Assembly: GCA_964605235.1 (NCBI GenBank)
Contig: CAZSBB010000049.1
Location: 1-41,496 of the forward strand
Length of the DNA stretch: 41,496 nt
Origin: CAZSBB01 sp964605235
GTDB lineage: Bacteria > Planctomycetota > Phycisphaerae > Phycisphaerales > Phycisphaeraceae
Direction: 5' to 3'
Part shown: piece after piece, positions 15,990 to 25,009 of the stretch
Layout of the letters: each line of letters opens with the position of its first letter
How positions within the stretch are numbered: position 1 is the stretch's first letter
Position numbers and translations under genes: made by a program
Notes under the pieces: model-generated
What the model was told of the DNA's origin: nothing
The model's database searches: none
Seen by the model: only the letters and a program-made list of their open reading frames with translations

Positions 15990-16934
15990 TCAGCGTTGCA
16001 CGAGCATCACCACATAAGCCGCATAAACGCCCAGCAGGACAGCGCCTTCGCCGCGGGTCAGGCGGTGCTGCGTGACCAGCATGGGGTAGAGGCTGACGCT
16101 CAGGCCGATCATCACCAGCAGGTCGGTGACGCCGATGTTGATCGCCTCCAGGGGTCGCACCAGGCTACTGACGCCCAGGATGCCCAGCACGTTGAAGATG
16201 TTGGAGCCGACGATGTTGCCCACCGCCATATCGCTCTCTTTGCGCAGCACCGCGACCAGACTCGCCGCCAGCTCGGGCAGACTGGTGCCCACCGCGACAA
16301 TGGTCAGACCGATCACGGCATCGCTGACGCCCCAGAGCTGCGCCAGCTTGACGGCGGCGTCCACGAACACCCGGCCGCCCACCACCAGCAGCGCCAGGCC
16401 TGCCAGGGTCAAACCCAGCAGCAGCCACAGCGGGCGTGGAGCATGCGGCACGCCCTGGGCGAACTCCACTTGCACCGCCTGGGCTTCCTTCCGCGCCGCC
16501 CGCAGCACCCATGCGGTGTAGGCGACGATGCCCAGCAGCAGCAGCAGGCCGTCGACTTGCCCCACCTGTCGATCCAGCAGCAGCACCGCCAGCAGGAGCG
16601 CCGCCCCGATCATGACCGGCACGTCGAAGCGCAGCAGTTGCAGGTGGGTGGTCACCGGCCGCAGCAGGGCGGTCAGCGCCAGGATCAGGGCGATGTTGCC
16701 GATGTTCGAGCCGATCACATTGCCCAGCGCCACGTCGCCCAGCCCGCGCCAGGCGGCGTCGCTGCTGACCACCAGTTCCGGGGCGCTGGTGCCGAACGCC
16801 ACAACCGTCAGCCCCACCGCCAGCGGCGTCAGCCCGCAGCGCAGCGCCAAACCGGACGCCCCGCGCACCAGGCCTTCACCGCCCAGATACAGCAGCGCCA
16901 AGCCGAGCGCCAACAACAGCAACGACATGCCCAT
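15990..16934 (-). CDS. Calcium/sodium antiporter, CaCA family (YrbG-like)
   Basis: A 314-residue inner-membrane exchanger with about ten spans. The two inverted alpha repeats are clear: GLTVVAFGTSAPELVVS followed by GNVIGSNIGNI in the first half, and GLTIVAVGTSLPELAASLVA followed by GNIVGSNIFNVLGI in the second. Each carries the Gly-Thr-Ser-x-Pro-Glu ion-binding motif with its acidic residue. It likely extrudes Ca2+ in exchange for Na+ or H+. GGAGAA about 8 nt before the ATG is its ribosome binding site. It stands alone between the export operon and the sugar-acid operon. Confidence 0.93.
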   Translation of the reverse strand: MGMSLLLLALGLALLYLGGEGLVRGASGLALRCGLTPLAVGLTVVAFGTSAPELVVSSDAAWRGLGDVALGNVIGSNIGNIALILALTALLRPVTTHLQLLRFDVPVMIGAALLLAVLLLDRQVGQVDGLLLLLGIVAYTAWVLRAARKEAQAVQVEFAQGVPHAPRPLWLLLGLTLAGLALLVVGGRVFVDAAVKLAQLWGVSDAVIGLTIVAVGTSLPELAASLVAVLRKESDMAVGNIVGSNIFNVLGILGVSSLVRPLEAINIGVTDLLVMIGLSVSLYPMLVTQHRLTRGEGAVLLGVYAAYVVMLVQR

Positions 16935-17047
16935 GGCTCATTCTCCGACTCGGGTGGTCAGCACCAGAGGTCGGGAATCATCATCCCCACCGCGCTGTCA
17001 CGCAAATGAGAATTGCGCTGGGCGGTGGTTGCGAAATTGCGGCGCGG

Positions 17048-17884
17048 TCAGGAAGCCCGCCGCAGCAGGTCGCGCAGCAGGATGGTTTCCGACAGGTTGT
17101 CGCACTCGTTGCAGTGTTCCCAGTCGATCCACACATACTCGACGCCGATCCACCCGCGATACTTCGCCTGTCGCAGCCGACGCAGCACGCGCGGGTAGTC
17201 GATGACATTGTCCTTGACCGCCGTCTGCAAACGTCCCTTGCGGGCGCCGCGGGCGTGGAAGTGACTGGCGTAGGGAATCAGCGGCTCAACTGCCGCATCC
17301 GGCAAGCCGCGCCGGGTGAAGTGCGTGTAGTCGAGGGTCAGGGTCAGGCCCGGCACGCGCTGCACCAGGTCCAACGCTGCCCGGGGCAGAGGCGCGATCG
17401 AGCCGACGTGGGCTTCCACCGCAAACACCACGCCTGCCGCCTGCGCCTGCTCAACGCGCCAGGCAAGTTCCTCCGCCGCTCGGCCGCGCGATGTCGCCAG
17501 CGTTTCCTCCGCAAAACGCACGCCCGGCAGCGTGGTCACATGCGCGCAGCCCAATGCCACGGCATACTCCAGCGTGCATTGAAACCAATGGCGCGCTTTA
17601 CGCCGCCGCGCCGCCTGAGGATGGTTGATGGCGTACGGCACGAAGTCAGGATTCATCTGCAGGAACACATCCGCCGGCCGGAGGTTCAGGTCATCCAGTT
17701 GCTTGCGCAACGCTTTCGCGTTCACGGCAGTGCGTTGGAACTGGCGCGAGGGCCACAGGTGCGAGCGTCCTTCAAACAGTCCCAGGTCCACGCCGTCGAA
17801 TTCCAGCAGGGCGATCAGCCGCAGCGCCTGAGCGTGGGTCAGCAGGGGGAAGGTGAAGTCGGCACAGGCAAAGCGCTGGCTCAT
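17048..17884 (-). CDS. Sugar phosphate isomerase/epimerase-like TIM barrel
   Basis: A 278-residue protein of the AP-endonuclease-2-like TIM-barrel family (xylose-isomerase-like), which includes sugar epimerases, hydroxypyruvate isomerase and inosose dehydratase. Features seen: MSQRFACADFTFPLL start, FDGVDLGLFEG, VFAVEAHVGSI (metal Glu), LTLDYTHFTRRG (metal Asp and His), HFHARGARKG (His) and WIGVEYVWIDWEHCNECDN. It is the last gene of a four-gene operon and its ATG overlaps the SDR stop by ATGA, which decides the start. Substrate unknown; a keto-sugar or sugar acid fits the neighbours. Confidence 0.85.
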   Translation of the reverse strand: MSQRFACADFTFPLLTHAQALRLIALLEFDGVDLGLFEGRSHLWPSRQFQRTAVNAKALRKQLDDLNLRPADVFLQMNPDFVPYAINHPQAARRRKARHWFQCTLEYAVALGCAHVTTLPGVRFAEETLATSRGRAAEELAWRVEQAQAAGVVFAVEAHVGSIAPLPRAALDLVQRVPGLTLTLDYTHFTRRGLPDAAVEPLIPYASHFHARGARKGRLQTAVKDNVIDYPRVLRRLRQAKYRGWIGVEYVWIDWEHCNECDNLSETILLRDLLRRAS

Positions 17885-18720
17885 GGGGCCTCCATGAAAC
17901 GGGTGTGGCCGGGGTGGTTCCACTCGGCGGCCGAAAGGTAGCCGCAGTCGATCACCAGCGACGTGCCGGTGATGCCCGCCGAGTCTTCACAGGACAGGTA
18001 GACAATGCTCCGGGCGACATCGCGCGGCGAGAGCGCCACGCCCATGCACACGCGCTGCAGGCGTTGCCGCAGCGCCGCTTCCTCATCACCCGTGGCACGC
18101 AGATGATGCCGCAGCATCGGCGTGTCGGTGATGCCTGGACACACGCAGTTGCAGCGCAGCCCGTCGGCGGCATAGTCCAATGCAATCGAGCGCGTCAGCC
18201 CCAGCACCGCGTGCTTGGACGTGGTGTATGCCGGCGTCGACGCCTGGCCGACCAGACTGCTGATGGAGCCGACGTTGACCACATAGCTGCGGGCGTGGCG
18301 GCGCAGGTGCGGGAGCCCGTGTTTCACGGCAAAGAAGATGGAGCTGACGTTGATCGCCATCAGCCGATCCCAGCTCGCGCGCGTGCTCTCATGCAGCGGG
18401 CAGACGTCCACAATGCCGGCGTTGTTGACCAGAATCTGCAGTCCGCCCAGCGTCTGGGCAGCACGGTCGATTGACGCACGCACCTGCTGTTCATCCGCGA
18501 CATCGCAGGTCAGCGCGAGGGCTTGTCCGCCGGCGTCGGTGATGGCGCGGGCGACACGCTCACATCCGGGCGCATCGTTGGCGACCACCGCCACGGCCGC
18601 GCCCTGCTGAGCCATCAGCAGCGCAGTCGCTTCACCGATGCCGGAGCTGGCGCCGCTGATCCATGCGGTCATGCCGCGCAACCGTCCACCGCTCGCTGGC
18701 GCCGCGTGCTCTTGCGTCAT
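17881..18720 (-). CDS. Short-chain dehydrogenase/reductase
   Basis: A 279-residue NAD(P)-dependent oxidoreductase with all classical SDR motifs: the cofactor loop ISGASSGIGEA near residue 21, DVAD for adenine binding, NNAGIV, the catalytic Ser in NVGSISSLVG, and YTTSK (catalytic Tyr and Lys), then CPGITDTPM. AGGAG precedes the ATG by about 10 nt. It sits between the 2-hydroxyacid dehydrogenase and the TIM-barrel isomerase, as expected for oxidation or reduction of a sugar or sugar-acid hydroxyl. The preference for NAD or NADP cannot be read with certainty. Confidence 0.93.
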   Translation of the reverse strand: MTQEHAAPASGGRLRGMTAWISGASSGIGEATALLMAQQGAAVAVVANDAPGCERVARAITDAGGQALALTCDVADEQQVRASIDRAAQTLGGLQILVNNAGIVDVCPLHESTRASWDRLMAINVSSIFFAVKHGLPHLRRHARSYVVNVGSISSLVGQASTPAYTTSKHAVLGLTRSIALDYAADGLRCNCVCPGITDTPMLRHHLRATGDEEAALRQRLQRVCMGVALSPRDVARSIVYLSCEDSAGITGTSLVIDCGYLSAAEWNHPGHTRFMEAP

Positions 18721-18741
18721 GCCGTGCGCTCCTGTGTTGAC

Positions 18742-19800
18742 TCAACCGGCGTGGGGCCCAACCAGTCGCCGCCATTTCGCCAGGAATCCCGGCTGGTCGA
18801 ACACCTTTGGATTCACCGCCCCGCGCGGCCGACGCCCGGCAGACAGGTCCACCATGGTCTGGCACGCCGCCTCGCCGATGTCGCGGAACAGCTCGTCCGT
18901 CCAGGCGATGCTGTGCGGCGCCAGCAGTACGTTGTCCAATTCACCAAAACGGTGCGGCTGGGTCACCGGCTCCTGGGCGAAGCAGTCCAGCGCCGCGCCC
19001 GCCAGCCGTCCCGTCGACAGGGCGGCAAACAGCGCGTCCTCGTCCACGATTCCGCCGCGCGCCGTGTTGATGAGATAGCTGGTTGGCGGCAGCAGCGCCA
19101 GCCGCCGGGCATCGAGCAGCCCGCGCGTCTGGTCGTTGAGCGGACAATGCACCGAGACGAAGTCGCTGCGGGTCATCAGGTCATCCAGTTCCACCAGCTT
19201 CACGCCCAGCTCCGCGGCAACAGATGGCGGAACGAAGGGATCGAACGCCAGCACCTGCCGCAGCCCGAATGGCGCCAGCAGCCGCACCACCGCGCGGGCG
19301 ATGCCGCCTAAGCCGACCAGTCCCAGCGTGCGGTCGCGCAGCTCGCAGCCCATGTATTGCGAACGCTGGTCCCACTGGCCGGCGCGCACCAGCCGATCCT
19401 TAACCCGCACATGATGCGTCAGGGCAATCATCCAGCCGACCACCGCCTCGGCGACCGAGCGATCCACCGCCCCGGTGGTGATGGTCACCAGCACGTCGGC
19501 GGCGGTGCAGGCGGCGACATCCACGGCGTCATAGCCGACCCCGAACCGCGCGATCACCAGCAGATCGTCGGCGCTGGCAACACTGGCGGCGGTGACCTTG
19601 GGCGTCAGCACGATCACGCCCTGAGCGCCCGCCAATTGCTCCGCGGCAATCTCCGGGCGATGCTCGGCAAACACCTTGTGCGTGATGTGGGCGTGCGGCT
19701 TGAGCAGCGACAAACCCAGGTCACGATAGCGCGGCCGACCGACGCTGTCGTAAAAATCGCCGGTCAACGCCACGGTGAAAGGACGAGCGACAGTGGTCAT
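18742..19800 (-). CDS. D-isomer-specific 2-hydroxyacid dehydrogenase
   Basis: A 352-residue NAD-dependent dehydrogenase. Seen: FGVGYDAVDVAACTAADV in the substrate domain, the Rossmann loop GLVGLGGIARAVVRLL, the catalytic Arg in NTARGGIVDEDAL, the Glu in CFAQEP and the catalytic His in LLAPHSIAWTDE. The family includes glyoxylate/hydroxypyruvate reductase and phosphoglycerate dehydrogenase; no ACT or other regulatory domain is present, which argues against SerA. Its ATG overlaps the stop of the aldolase-bicupin gene (ATGA), so the two products are made together. A role in reducing a 2-keto acid released by the aldolase is inferred. Confidence 0.93.
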   Translation of the reverse strand: MTTVARPFTVALTGDFYDSVGRPRYRDLGLSLLKPHAHITHKVFAEHRPEIAAEQLAGAQGVIVLTPKVTAASVASADDLLVIARFGVGYDAVDVAACTAADVLVTITTGAVDRSVAEAVVGWMIALTHHVRVKDRLVRAGQWDQRSQYMGCELRDRTLGLVGLGGIARAVVRLLAPFGLRQVLAFDPFVPPSVAAELGVKLVELDDLMTRSDFVSVHCPLNDQTRGLLDARRLALLPPTSYLINTARGGIVDEDALFAALSTGRLAGAALDCFAQEPVTQPHRFGELDNVLLAPHSIAWTDELFRDIGEAACQTMVDLSAGRRPRGAVNPKVFDQPGFLAKWRRLVGPHAG

Positions 19801-21479
19801 CGACGCACCTCGTTTTCCGGGCGCCAGGGATCGCCCTCCACGGTGGCGCAGCGTTCTTCCACCACCAGCCGTTCAGGCATCGGGCCGGCGTAAACCCAGA
19901 TCATCGCCATGGGCTGCTGGGTCAGGTTGATGAAGTAATGCACGCGCCCGCGCGGCTGCAGCGCGGTGCTCAGGTCACTCATTTCGTACTGCCGACCTTC
20001 GACGATGCAGGTGGCGCGGCCCTGCACGATGCAGATGGATTCATCAAAGTCATGCAGGTGCGCCGGCAGTCGGCCGCGCGGCCCGAACAGGCCGTAGCCT
20101 CCGCTCATCCCGATGTTGCAGCCGGGCAGCAGCTTTTCGTTGAAGAAGTCGATGAAGGTGGCGTTGGGGCCCGCCTCGAAACGTCTGGCGGTGGCGTGCT
20201 TCGTGACGCGCTCCGCGCCCGGCGTGCCGGTGCTGTCTTCGGGCATCAAACGCCAGGAGAAGAAGCGATCGACCAGTTCACGCGCCGGCTGAGCGGTCGC
20301 CATCGCCACATGCAGCAGCGCCGGCTCACCGCGATCCGGGCCATGGACCTGGTGCGCCACGCCCGCCGGCAGGGTGATGTTGTCCAGCGGACCTAACTGG
20401 TAACGCCGACCTTCGACGTCAAACGCGACCGAGCCTGACAGCGGCGTGACGGACTCGGCGAAGGTGTGGCGATGGTAGGGCAGGACCGCGCCGGGTTCGA
20501 TGGTCACCAGCCCGGTGGTCAGTTGGCGTGCCTGATTATACTGACCCACCAGGCATTCGAAGTGCACACCGCGGGCGATTTCGATGACCGGGCCGCTGCC
20601 GCGCGGGTTCATTACTTCCGGGCGATCGGGGCGCATGGATTGCGGGGGACGCTCCATGGGCGCAGGCTTGACGGGATCGGATTCGAGCACGAAGCCGGGT
20701 TTGATGCGGCGGTCGCGCCCGACGGACGCCAGCGCGCCGCGCAGGCTGCGCAGCAGCAATCCGCCATCGAGCCCCAGCCCCAACGCGAGGAAGCCCTGCT
20801 CCCGGCGCTGGGCGAGGTTGGCATCGCTGGTGGCGATGACGCCGCAGTGCCGACCGGCGGCACGAATGGCGTCCTTGGCGGCGAGAATCTGCTCCGCCAC
20901 GCCGGGGCCTTCCCATTGCCCGGCAAACCCGGCGGTCGCCGAGTAATCCGCCGGGCCGAACAGGTACAACTCCACGCCGTCGACGGTCAGCAGGTCGGCA
21001 ATCGCCCGGCCCCCGCGCACGGATTCGATCATCGGCACCACCAGCACATGCTCGCCGGCTTCCTCGACGTGCTCGGTGAAGCACTGGCCCCAGCAGGTGG
21101 CGCGCTCGGCGCCGATGCCGCGCACGCCGTGCGGCGGGTAATGGCAAAAACGCACCATCTCCTGCAACTGGGCGGGGGATTCGATCCACGGCACCACCAC
21201 GCCATCGGCGCCCAGGTCCAGGGCCCGCTTGATCAGGCTGATGTTCAGCTCCGCGACGCGCACCAGCGCGACGGTGTCGCTGCGCACGGTGGCACGCAGG
21301 TGTTCGACGATCTCCTTCCAATCCAGATGGCCATGCTCGGCGTCGATCACCACCCAGTCGAGCCCCAGCGCGACCGCCATCTCGGTGATGCTCGCCGACT
21401 CCAGCGTGACCCACAAGCCGTAGACCGGCTCATCCGCCGCCAGCTTCCGCCGCAAGGACCGCACCGCATTGGCTTTCAT
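19797..21479 (-). CDS. HpcH/HpaI aldolase fused to a bicupin
   Basis: A 560-residue two-part protein. Residues 1-250 are a class II pyruvate aldolase of the HpcH/HpaI/GarL family: DWVVIDAEHGHLDW (with His base), ALVRV, GADGVVVPWIES, VPMIES (metal Glu), LFGPADYSATAG (metal Asp) and GVIATSDANLAQRREQGF. A linker leads to two cupin barrels: VLPYHRHTFAESVTPLSG with VAHQVHG (about 320-400) and LPAHLHDFDESICIVQG with VHYFINL (about 450-540), both with His-rich metal motifs. No stop or frameshift separates the halves, so this is a true fusion. The start at 21479 is the first Met of the aldolase. First gene of the operon. Confidence 0.88.
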   Translation of the reverse strand: MKANAVRSLRRKLAADEPVYGLWVTLESASITEMAVALGLDWVVIDAEHGHLDWKEIVEHLRATVRSDTVALVRVAELNISLIKRALDLGADGVVVPWIESPAQLQEMVRFCHYPPHGVRGIGAERATCWGQCFTEHVEEAGEHVLVVPMIESVRGGRAIADLLTVDGVELYLFGPADYSATAGFAGQWEGPGVAEQILAAKDAIRAAGRHCGVIATSDANLAQRREQGFLALGLGLDGGLLLRSLRGALASVGRDRRIKPGFVLESDPVKPAPMERPPQSMRPDRPEVMNPRGSGPVIEIARGVHFECLVGQYNQARQLTTGLVTIEPGAVLPYHRHTFAESVTPLSGSVAFDVEGRRYQLGPLDNITLPAGVAHQVHGPDRGEPALLHVAMATAQPARELVDRFFSWRLMPEDSTGTPGAERVTKHATARRFEAGPNATFIDFFNEKLLPGCNIGMSGGYGLFGPRGRLPAHLHDFDESICIVQGRATCIVEGRQYEMSDLSTALQPRGRVHYFINLTQQPMAMIWVYAGPMPERLVVEERCATVEGDPWRPENEVRR

Positions 21480-21590
21480 GGGCACTGCTTTGTTGTGACC
21501 ACCCGCTGCGCGACACACCGGCGCCGGAGCGGGATCGTTGCCTGTGAAATCGCATTGTGCCACAAATGGCGGTCAGTCCACAGTGAAAAT

Positions 21591-22394
21591 TCACCGCGCG
21601 ATGGTGCGCTCCTGCGCCTGCCGGCGGGACGCCACATCATGCTGCACCGCCCAGAGCGCGGCATACTTCAGTTGAGTGCTGACCGCCGACTTCTGCGCCA
21701 TCAGGAAACCGAAGCCGCCGTCGAGGAAGCCGCGCTTGATGAAGTAGAACTTGAGGAAGCTCAGCCAGGGGCGAAACAGCAGGTCCCACCAATGGCAGCG
21801 CTTGCCGCGCTGGTGCATCTCCCACGCCACCGCCAGCAGGCGATCGTCCAGCCGTTTGCCGCTGAAATAGTCGCTGAACCCCGCGGCGCTGTGGCGTTTG
21901 TGGATCAGCCAGCCGCGCAGCTTGCGCACTCGATCCGGGGCGGATGGAGCGCGGGTGTCGTGCAGCACCTGCCCGGACCACACGCAGCGGCGGCGGTGGA
22001 AAATGCGGGTCAGATGGTCAGGCCACCAACTGCGCACCCGGCGGCTGAGCACATAATTCTCGCGCGGCACCAGCAGCAGGTCGCAGCGCTCCAGCTCCGC
22101 TTCGGTGAGCGCCTGCAATTCCGCCGCCAGTTCGGGTGAGCATTCCTCATCGCTGTCGAGGAAGAAAATCCAGTCATGGGCGCCCAGCTCGGCGGCAAAG
22201 CGTTTCTGCTCGGAATGCCCGCGCCAGGGCTCGACCACGTAGCGGTGGGCATACTGCTGGGCGATCTGCGGCGTGGCGTCCGTGGAGCCGGAATCCACCA
22301 CGATCAGCTCATCCGCCCACTGCACGCTCTGGAGCGCGGGCTCGAGCGTGTCGGCGTTGTTGGCGCAGCACACAATGACGGAAAAGCGGGCCAT
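21591..22394 (-). CDS. Glycosyltransferase family 2 (WaaE/KdtX-like)
   Basis: A 267-residue GT-A fold transferase. The N-terminus SVIVCCANNADTLEPALQSV, the nucleotide site IVVDSGSTDAT, and the DXD-type metal motif FFLDSDEECS are present, followed by WWPDHLTRIFHRRR in the acceptor region and a C-terminal amphipathic membrane-associated helix region (LLFRPWLSFLKFYFIKRGFLDG). The LTRIFHR and FLDGGFGF pattern is typical of the KdtX/WaaE lipopolysaccharide-core beta-glucosyltransferases, so a role in outer-membrane glycan assembly is likely. TACCAT lies 7 nt before the ATG. Not obviously part of a sugar cluster. Confidence 0.9.
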   Translation of the reverse strand: MARFSVIVCCANNADTLEPALQSVQWADELIVVDSGSTDATPQIAQQYAHRYVVEPWRGHSEQKRFAAELGAHDWIFFLDSDEECSPELAAELQALTEAELERCDLLLVPRENYVLSRRVRSWWPDHLTRIFHRRRCVWSGQVLHDTRAPSAPDRVRKLRGWLIHKRHSAAGFSDYFSGKRLDDRLLAVAWEMHQRGKRCHWWDLLFRPWLSFLKFYFIKRGFLDGGFGFLMAQKSAVSTQLKYAALWAVQHDVASRRQAQERTIAR

Positions 22395-22401
22395 GGGGCG
22401 T

Positions 22402-22407
22402 ATGGTA
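22402..22407 (-). promoter_or_regulatory. -10-like hexamer TACCAT before glycosyltransferase gene
   Basis: TACCAT ends 7 nt before the ATG at 22394 with no ribosome binding site between, consistent with a leaderless mRNA. Confidence 0.52.
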
Positions 22408-22516
22408 GACCATCGCCTGTTGCTGCACCATGCGGCAAGGGGTGGTCAAGTGGCGCTGCTTTCGCCACCGATGAACACGGATGAATGCAGAGCGATCAAG
22501 CCGGGTTGAGGCGAGA

Positions 22517-25009
22517 TTACCTGGGGGCGGAGTTCACCAGTTCGCTGGGCAGGAAGACTTTGGTTGGATCGCGGAAGAGCAGCGGAGGGATGTTGAGGAA
22601 CTCCAGGGAGCCGGCGAGTTTCTGGACTTGCCAGAGCGTGTCGTCGGAGCCGGCGGGCACGGTGATGCTGAAGTAGTCCTTGCCGCGCGGGAACTGCTGG
22701 CGTACGGAGATGTCGTGGTTGGTCATCAAGCCGTCGGCGGTGTTGTAGTAGCCGCCGATGACTTGCGTGCCGCGCGGCACATACACGTAGCCGGCCCAGC
22801 GTCCGCTCATGGAGTGGCTCTTCTCCGGGCTGACATCCATGGCGACCGGCAGGAGCGGATCGATCCATACCTTCGTCCCCGCGCCGTGATCGGAAACCAG
22901 CAGCGTGTGCAGGCCGCGATAGCGCGAGGTCAGCGTGACATCATGCTCCGCGCGGTCCGGGTCCACCTGGGCGGTGGCGACGGGTTCCAGCAGTTCATTG
23001 TCGGCTGCGTGCAATTCCACTTCGGCTGGCCCATGGTTGGTATAGATGACGCCGGCGGTCACTTTCAGTTTGACCGGGCCGGGCTCGTCGAGCCACAGGT
23101 AGTAGCGCGCCCGCCCCCGGGTGGCGTACGCCGACAGCAGCGCCGGCCAGTTGCCGGGATTGTTGACCTTGGCGGGGACGAAATCCTCGTCATAGCTGCG
23201 CGGGGTGAACGCCAGCAGCGGGTTGCCGGCCACGCCCGCCTGCAGGATGCCTTGCCATTCCTCACGGGTGAACGGCGTGGTGACCTTGAGCGGGTTCTTG
23301 TCCTCGGGGATGTTGAACTTCTCATCGGGCGCGAGGATCACGCTCTTATCGCGGTTGTCGATGTCGCGGTAGGCGGCATAGCTGTGGATCATCTGCGTCC
23401 GGCCGATGCGGTAAGCATGCTTGATGACTTCCTCAAACGCCGCCTGCCGGGCTTCACCACCGGCCGCTGCGTAGGCGAGGTACAACTCGACATAGCGGGT
23501 GTAACCCAGCAGATGGTCGAGCCGCGCCAGCACCGCCGGCTGGTCGGCCGCCAGTTGATAGCCTTCCTGCAGATCACGGTACATCCGGCCCAGCAGGTCC
23601 GAGCTCAAACGCGGACGGTTGCCGCCGTCGATCAATGTGTAGTACCGCGCCATGGGCCCGGCCGCAGCGCCAAAGGCGCGGGTGATGAAGTCCTGACGAA
23701 TCTCCGCGCGGCGATCGGCTTCATCGACATCCCACAGGCAGCGCGACGCCAGGTAGTAGCCCAGACCGTTGGGGCCCCAGCTTTCGCCCGACTCCGCAGA
23801 CATAAACCGCGCGCCGAGCTGGTGAAACTTGCGAATGCTGTCGGCAAGGTAGTCCGGGCGCGTGCCACGTGCTGAGCCGGGCAGGTTCCGGCTCCACGTG
23901 TTCACGTCGTAATACTCGCGAATGCCGAACGACTGCGTGCCGGCGGCCTGCCAGTCGGCGAGATTGCCCTCGGTGGTGCGGCCCTGCAAAAAAGCGGTGG
24001 CGACGCTGACAATCAAACGCGGGTGAGGCTTGACCCGCTGCGGCGCCTGGGCATGGAAAGCGTAGGCGTACATGCCCGCGTACAGGTGGGGATTCTCGTC
24101 GGTCAGACCTTCCAGGATGGTGTTCGCCAGCAGCACCGCGCGATCGCTGGGCGAGCCGAGCGCCTGGCATGGCTCGCACTCGCACCAGCCGGCGCCGTCG
24201 CTGGGTTCGACGGAGATGCATTCCAGGTCCGGGCGCTTGGCGAGTTCACTGCGATAGAAGTCGATGCACAGTTGCCGGAGCTGCGGGTTGGAGATGCACA
24301 GCTTGCTGCCGCCGCGTTCGCCTTTGCGCAGCGCGGTGTATTCGGGATGCGCAGCGAAGACCGCCTCATTGCGATGCATGATGTTGTCGTAGGCGTGCCC
24401 GGTGTTCAGGCCGAACCCGCCGACCATGCGGTTCTTGACGCACCAGTCGTTGTAGTCGGGGCGATTGAAGGGCCAGGTGCCGTAGCCGTACCAGATGCGG
24501 CGGGAGTGGTAGTCGGGCACTTCGAAGGCGTCCACGCTCAGCGCCAGATCGCCGGCGGGGGGCAGCACTTCCCACGTTTCCCCCGGGAAAAACTGGCGAT
24601 ACCCCAGCCGCTGCAGCAGATCCCACACGCCATGCTGCACCGCCAGCGGCGTCGCGCCCAGCACGTACAGTCCCGTTGGCGTGCTGCGCAACAGATAGAT
24701 CTCACGCTGGAAAGGATCAGCATGGTCCACCGCGCGGGGCAAGGTGACTTGCGGATGCTCGGCGAACAAACCCAGCGTGATGCCCGGAGCGTCGTTGCCG
24801 GGTTCCACCTTGAAAGTGCAGCCGCCCAGCGCGCCCAACTTTTGCGCCAGCGCCTGTGCTGCCTGAACGATCACCGCGTCGGCGTCGGGGCGATGCGCGA
24901 TGTTCAGTTTCGCCTGACCTGCTTGCGCCAGGTTCACCATTGACGCCGCCTGAGCCGGCAGATACCCACACCACAGGACTATCGCTGTTGCCAACCACCG
25001 CTGCATCAT
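22517..25009 (-). CDS. Secreted DUF4838 protein (glycosidase-like), second of a pair
   Basis: An 830-residue exported protein with signal peptide (LATAIVLWCGYLPAQA-AS). An N-terminal alpha-glucuronidase/GH20b-like domain (about 25-150) is followed by the DUF4838 TIM-barrel-like region: HPEYTALRKGERG, LCISNPQLRQLCIDFY, the acidic/Cys motif EPSDGAGWCECEPCQAL, and SAESGESWGPNGLGYYLASR. A beta-rich C-terminal region (about 600-830) has no clear family. By analogy to GH67 and GH20, a glycosidase acting on uronic or amino-sugar polymers is plausible but untested. Its ATG overlaps the stop of the upstream DUF4838 gene, so the two are co-translated. Confidence 0.85.
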   Translation of the reverse strand: MMQRWLATAIVLWCGYLPAQAASMVNLAQAGQAKLNIAHRPDADAVIVQAAQALAQKLGALGGCTFKVEPGNDAPGITLGLFAEHPQVTLPRAVDHADPFQREIYLLRSTPTGLYVLGATPLAVQHGVWDLLQRLGYRQFFPGETWEVLPPAGDLALSVDAFEVPDYHSRRIWYGYGTWPFNRPDYNDWCVKNRMVGGFGLNTGHAYDNIMHRNEAVFAAHPEYTALRKGERGGSKLCISNPQLRQLCIDFYRSELAKRPDLECISVEPSDGAGWCECEPCQALGSPSDRAVLLANTILEGLTDENPHLYAGMYAYAFHAQAPQRVKPHPRLIVSVATAFLQGRTTEGNLADWQAAGTQSFGIREYYDVNTWSRNLPGSARGTRPDYLADSIRKFHQLGARFMSAESGESWGPNGLGYYLASRCLWDVDEADRRAEIRQDFITRAFGAAAGPMARYYTLIDGGNRPRLSSDLLGRMYRDLQEGYQLAADQPAVLARLDHLLGYTRYVELYLAYAAAGGEARQAAFEEVIKHAYRIGRTQMIHSYAAYRDIDNRDKSVILAPDEKFNIPEDKNPLKVTTPFTREEWQGILQAGVAGNPLLAFTPRSYDEDFVPAKVNNPGNWPALLSAYATRGRARYYLWLDEPGPVKLKVTAGVIYTNHGPAEVELHAADNELLEPVATAQVDPDRAEHDVTLTSRYRGLHTLLVSDHGAGTKVWIDPLLPVAMDVSPEKSHSMSGRWAGYVYVPRGTQVIGGYYNTADGLMTNHDISVRQQFPRGKDYFSITVPAGSDDTLWQVQKLAGSLEFLNIPPLLFRDPTKVFLPSELVNSAPR

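Noticed and set aside
22461..22490. Phrase CACCGATGAACACGGATGAA between glycosyltransferase and DUF4838 genes as a repeat element
   Set aside because: It resembles widely scattered intergenic repeats, but there is a single copy here with no inverted partner, so it is not listed as a feature.
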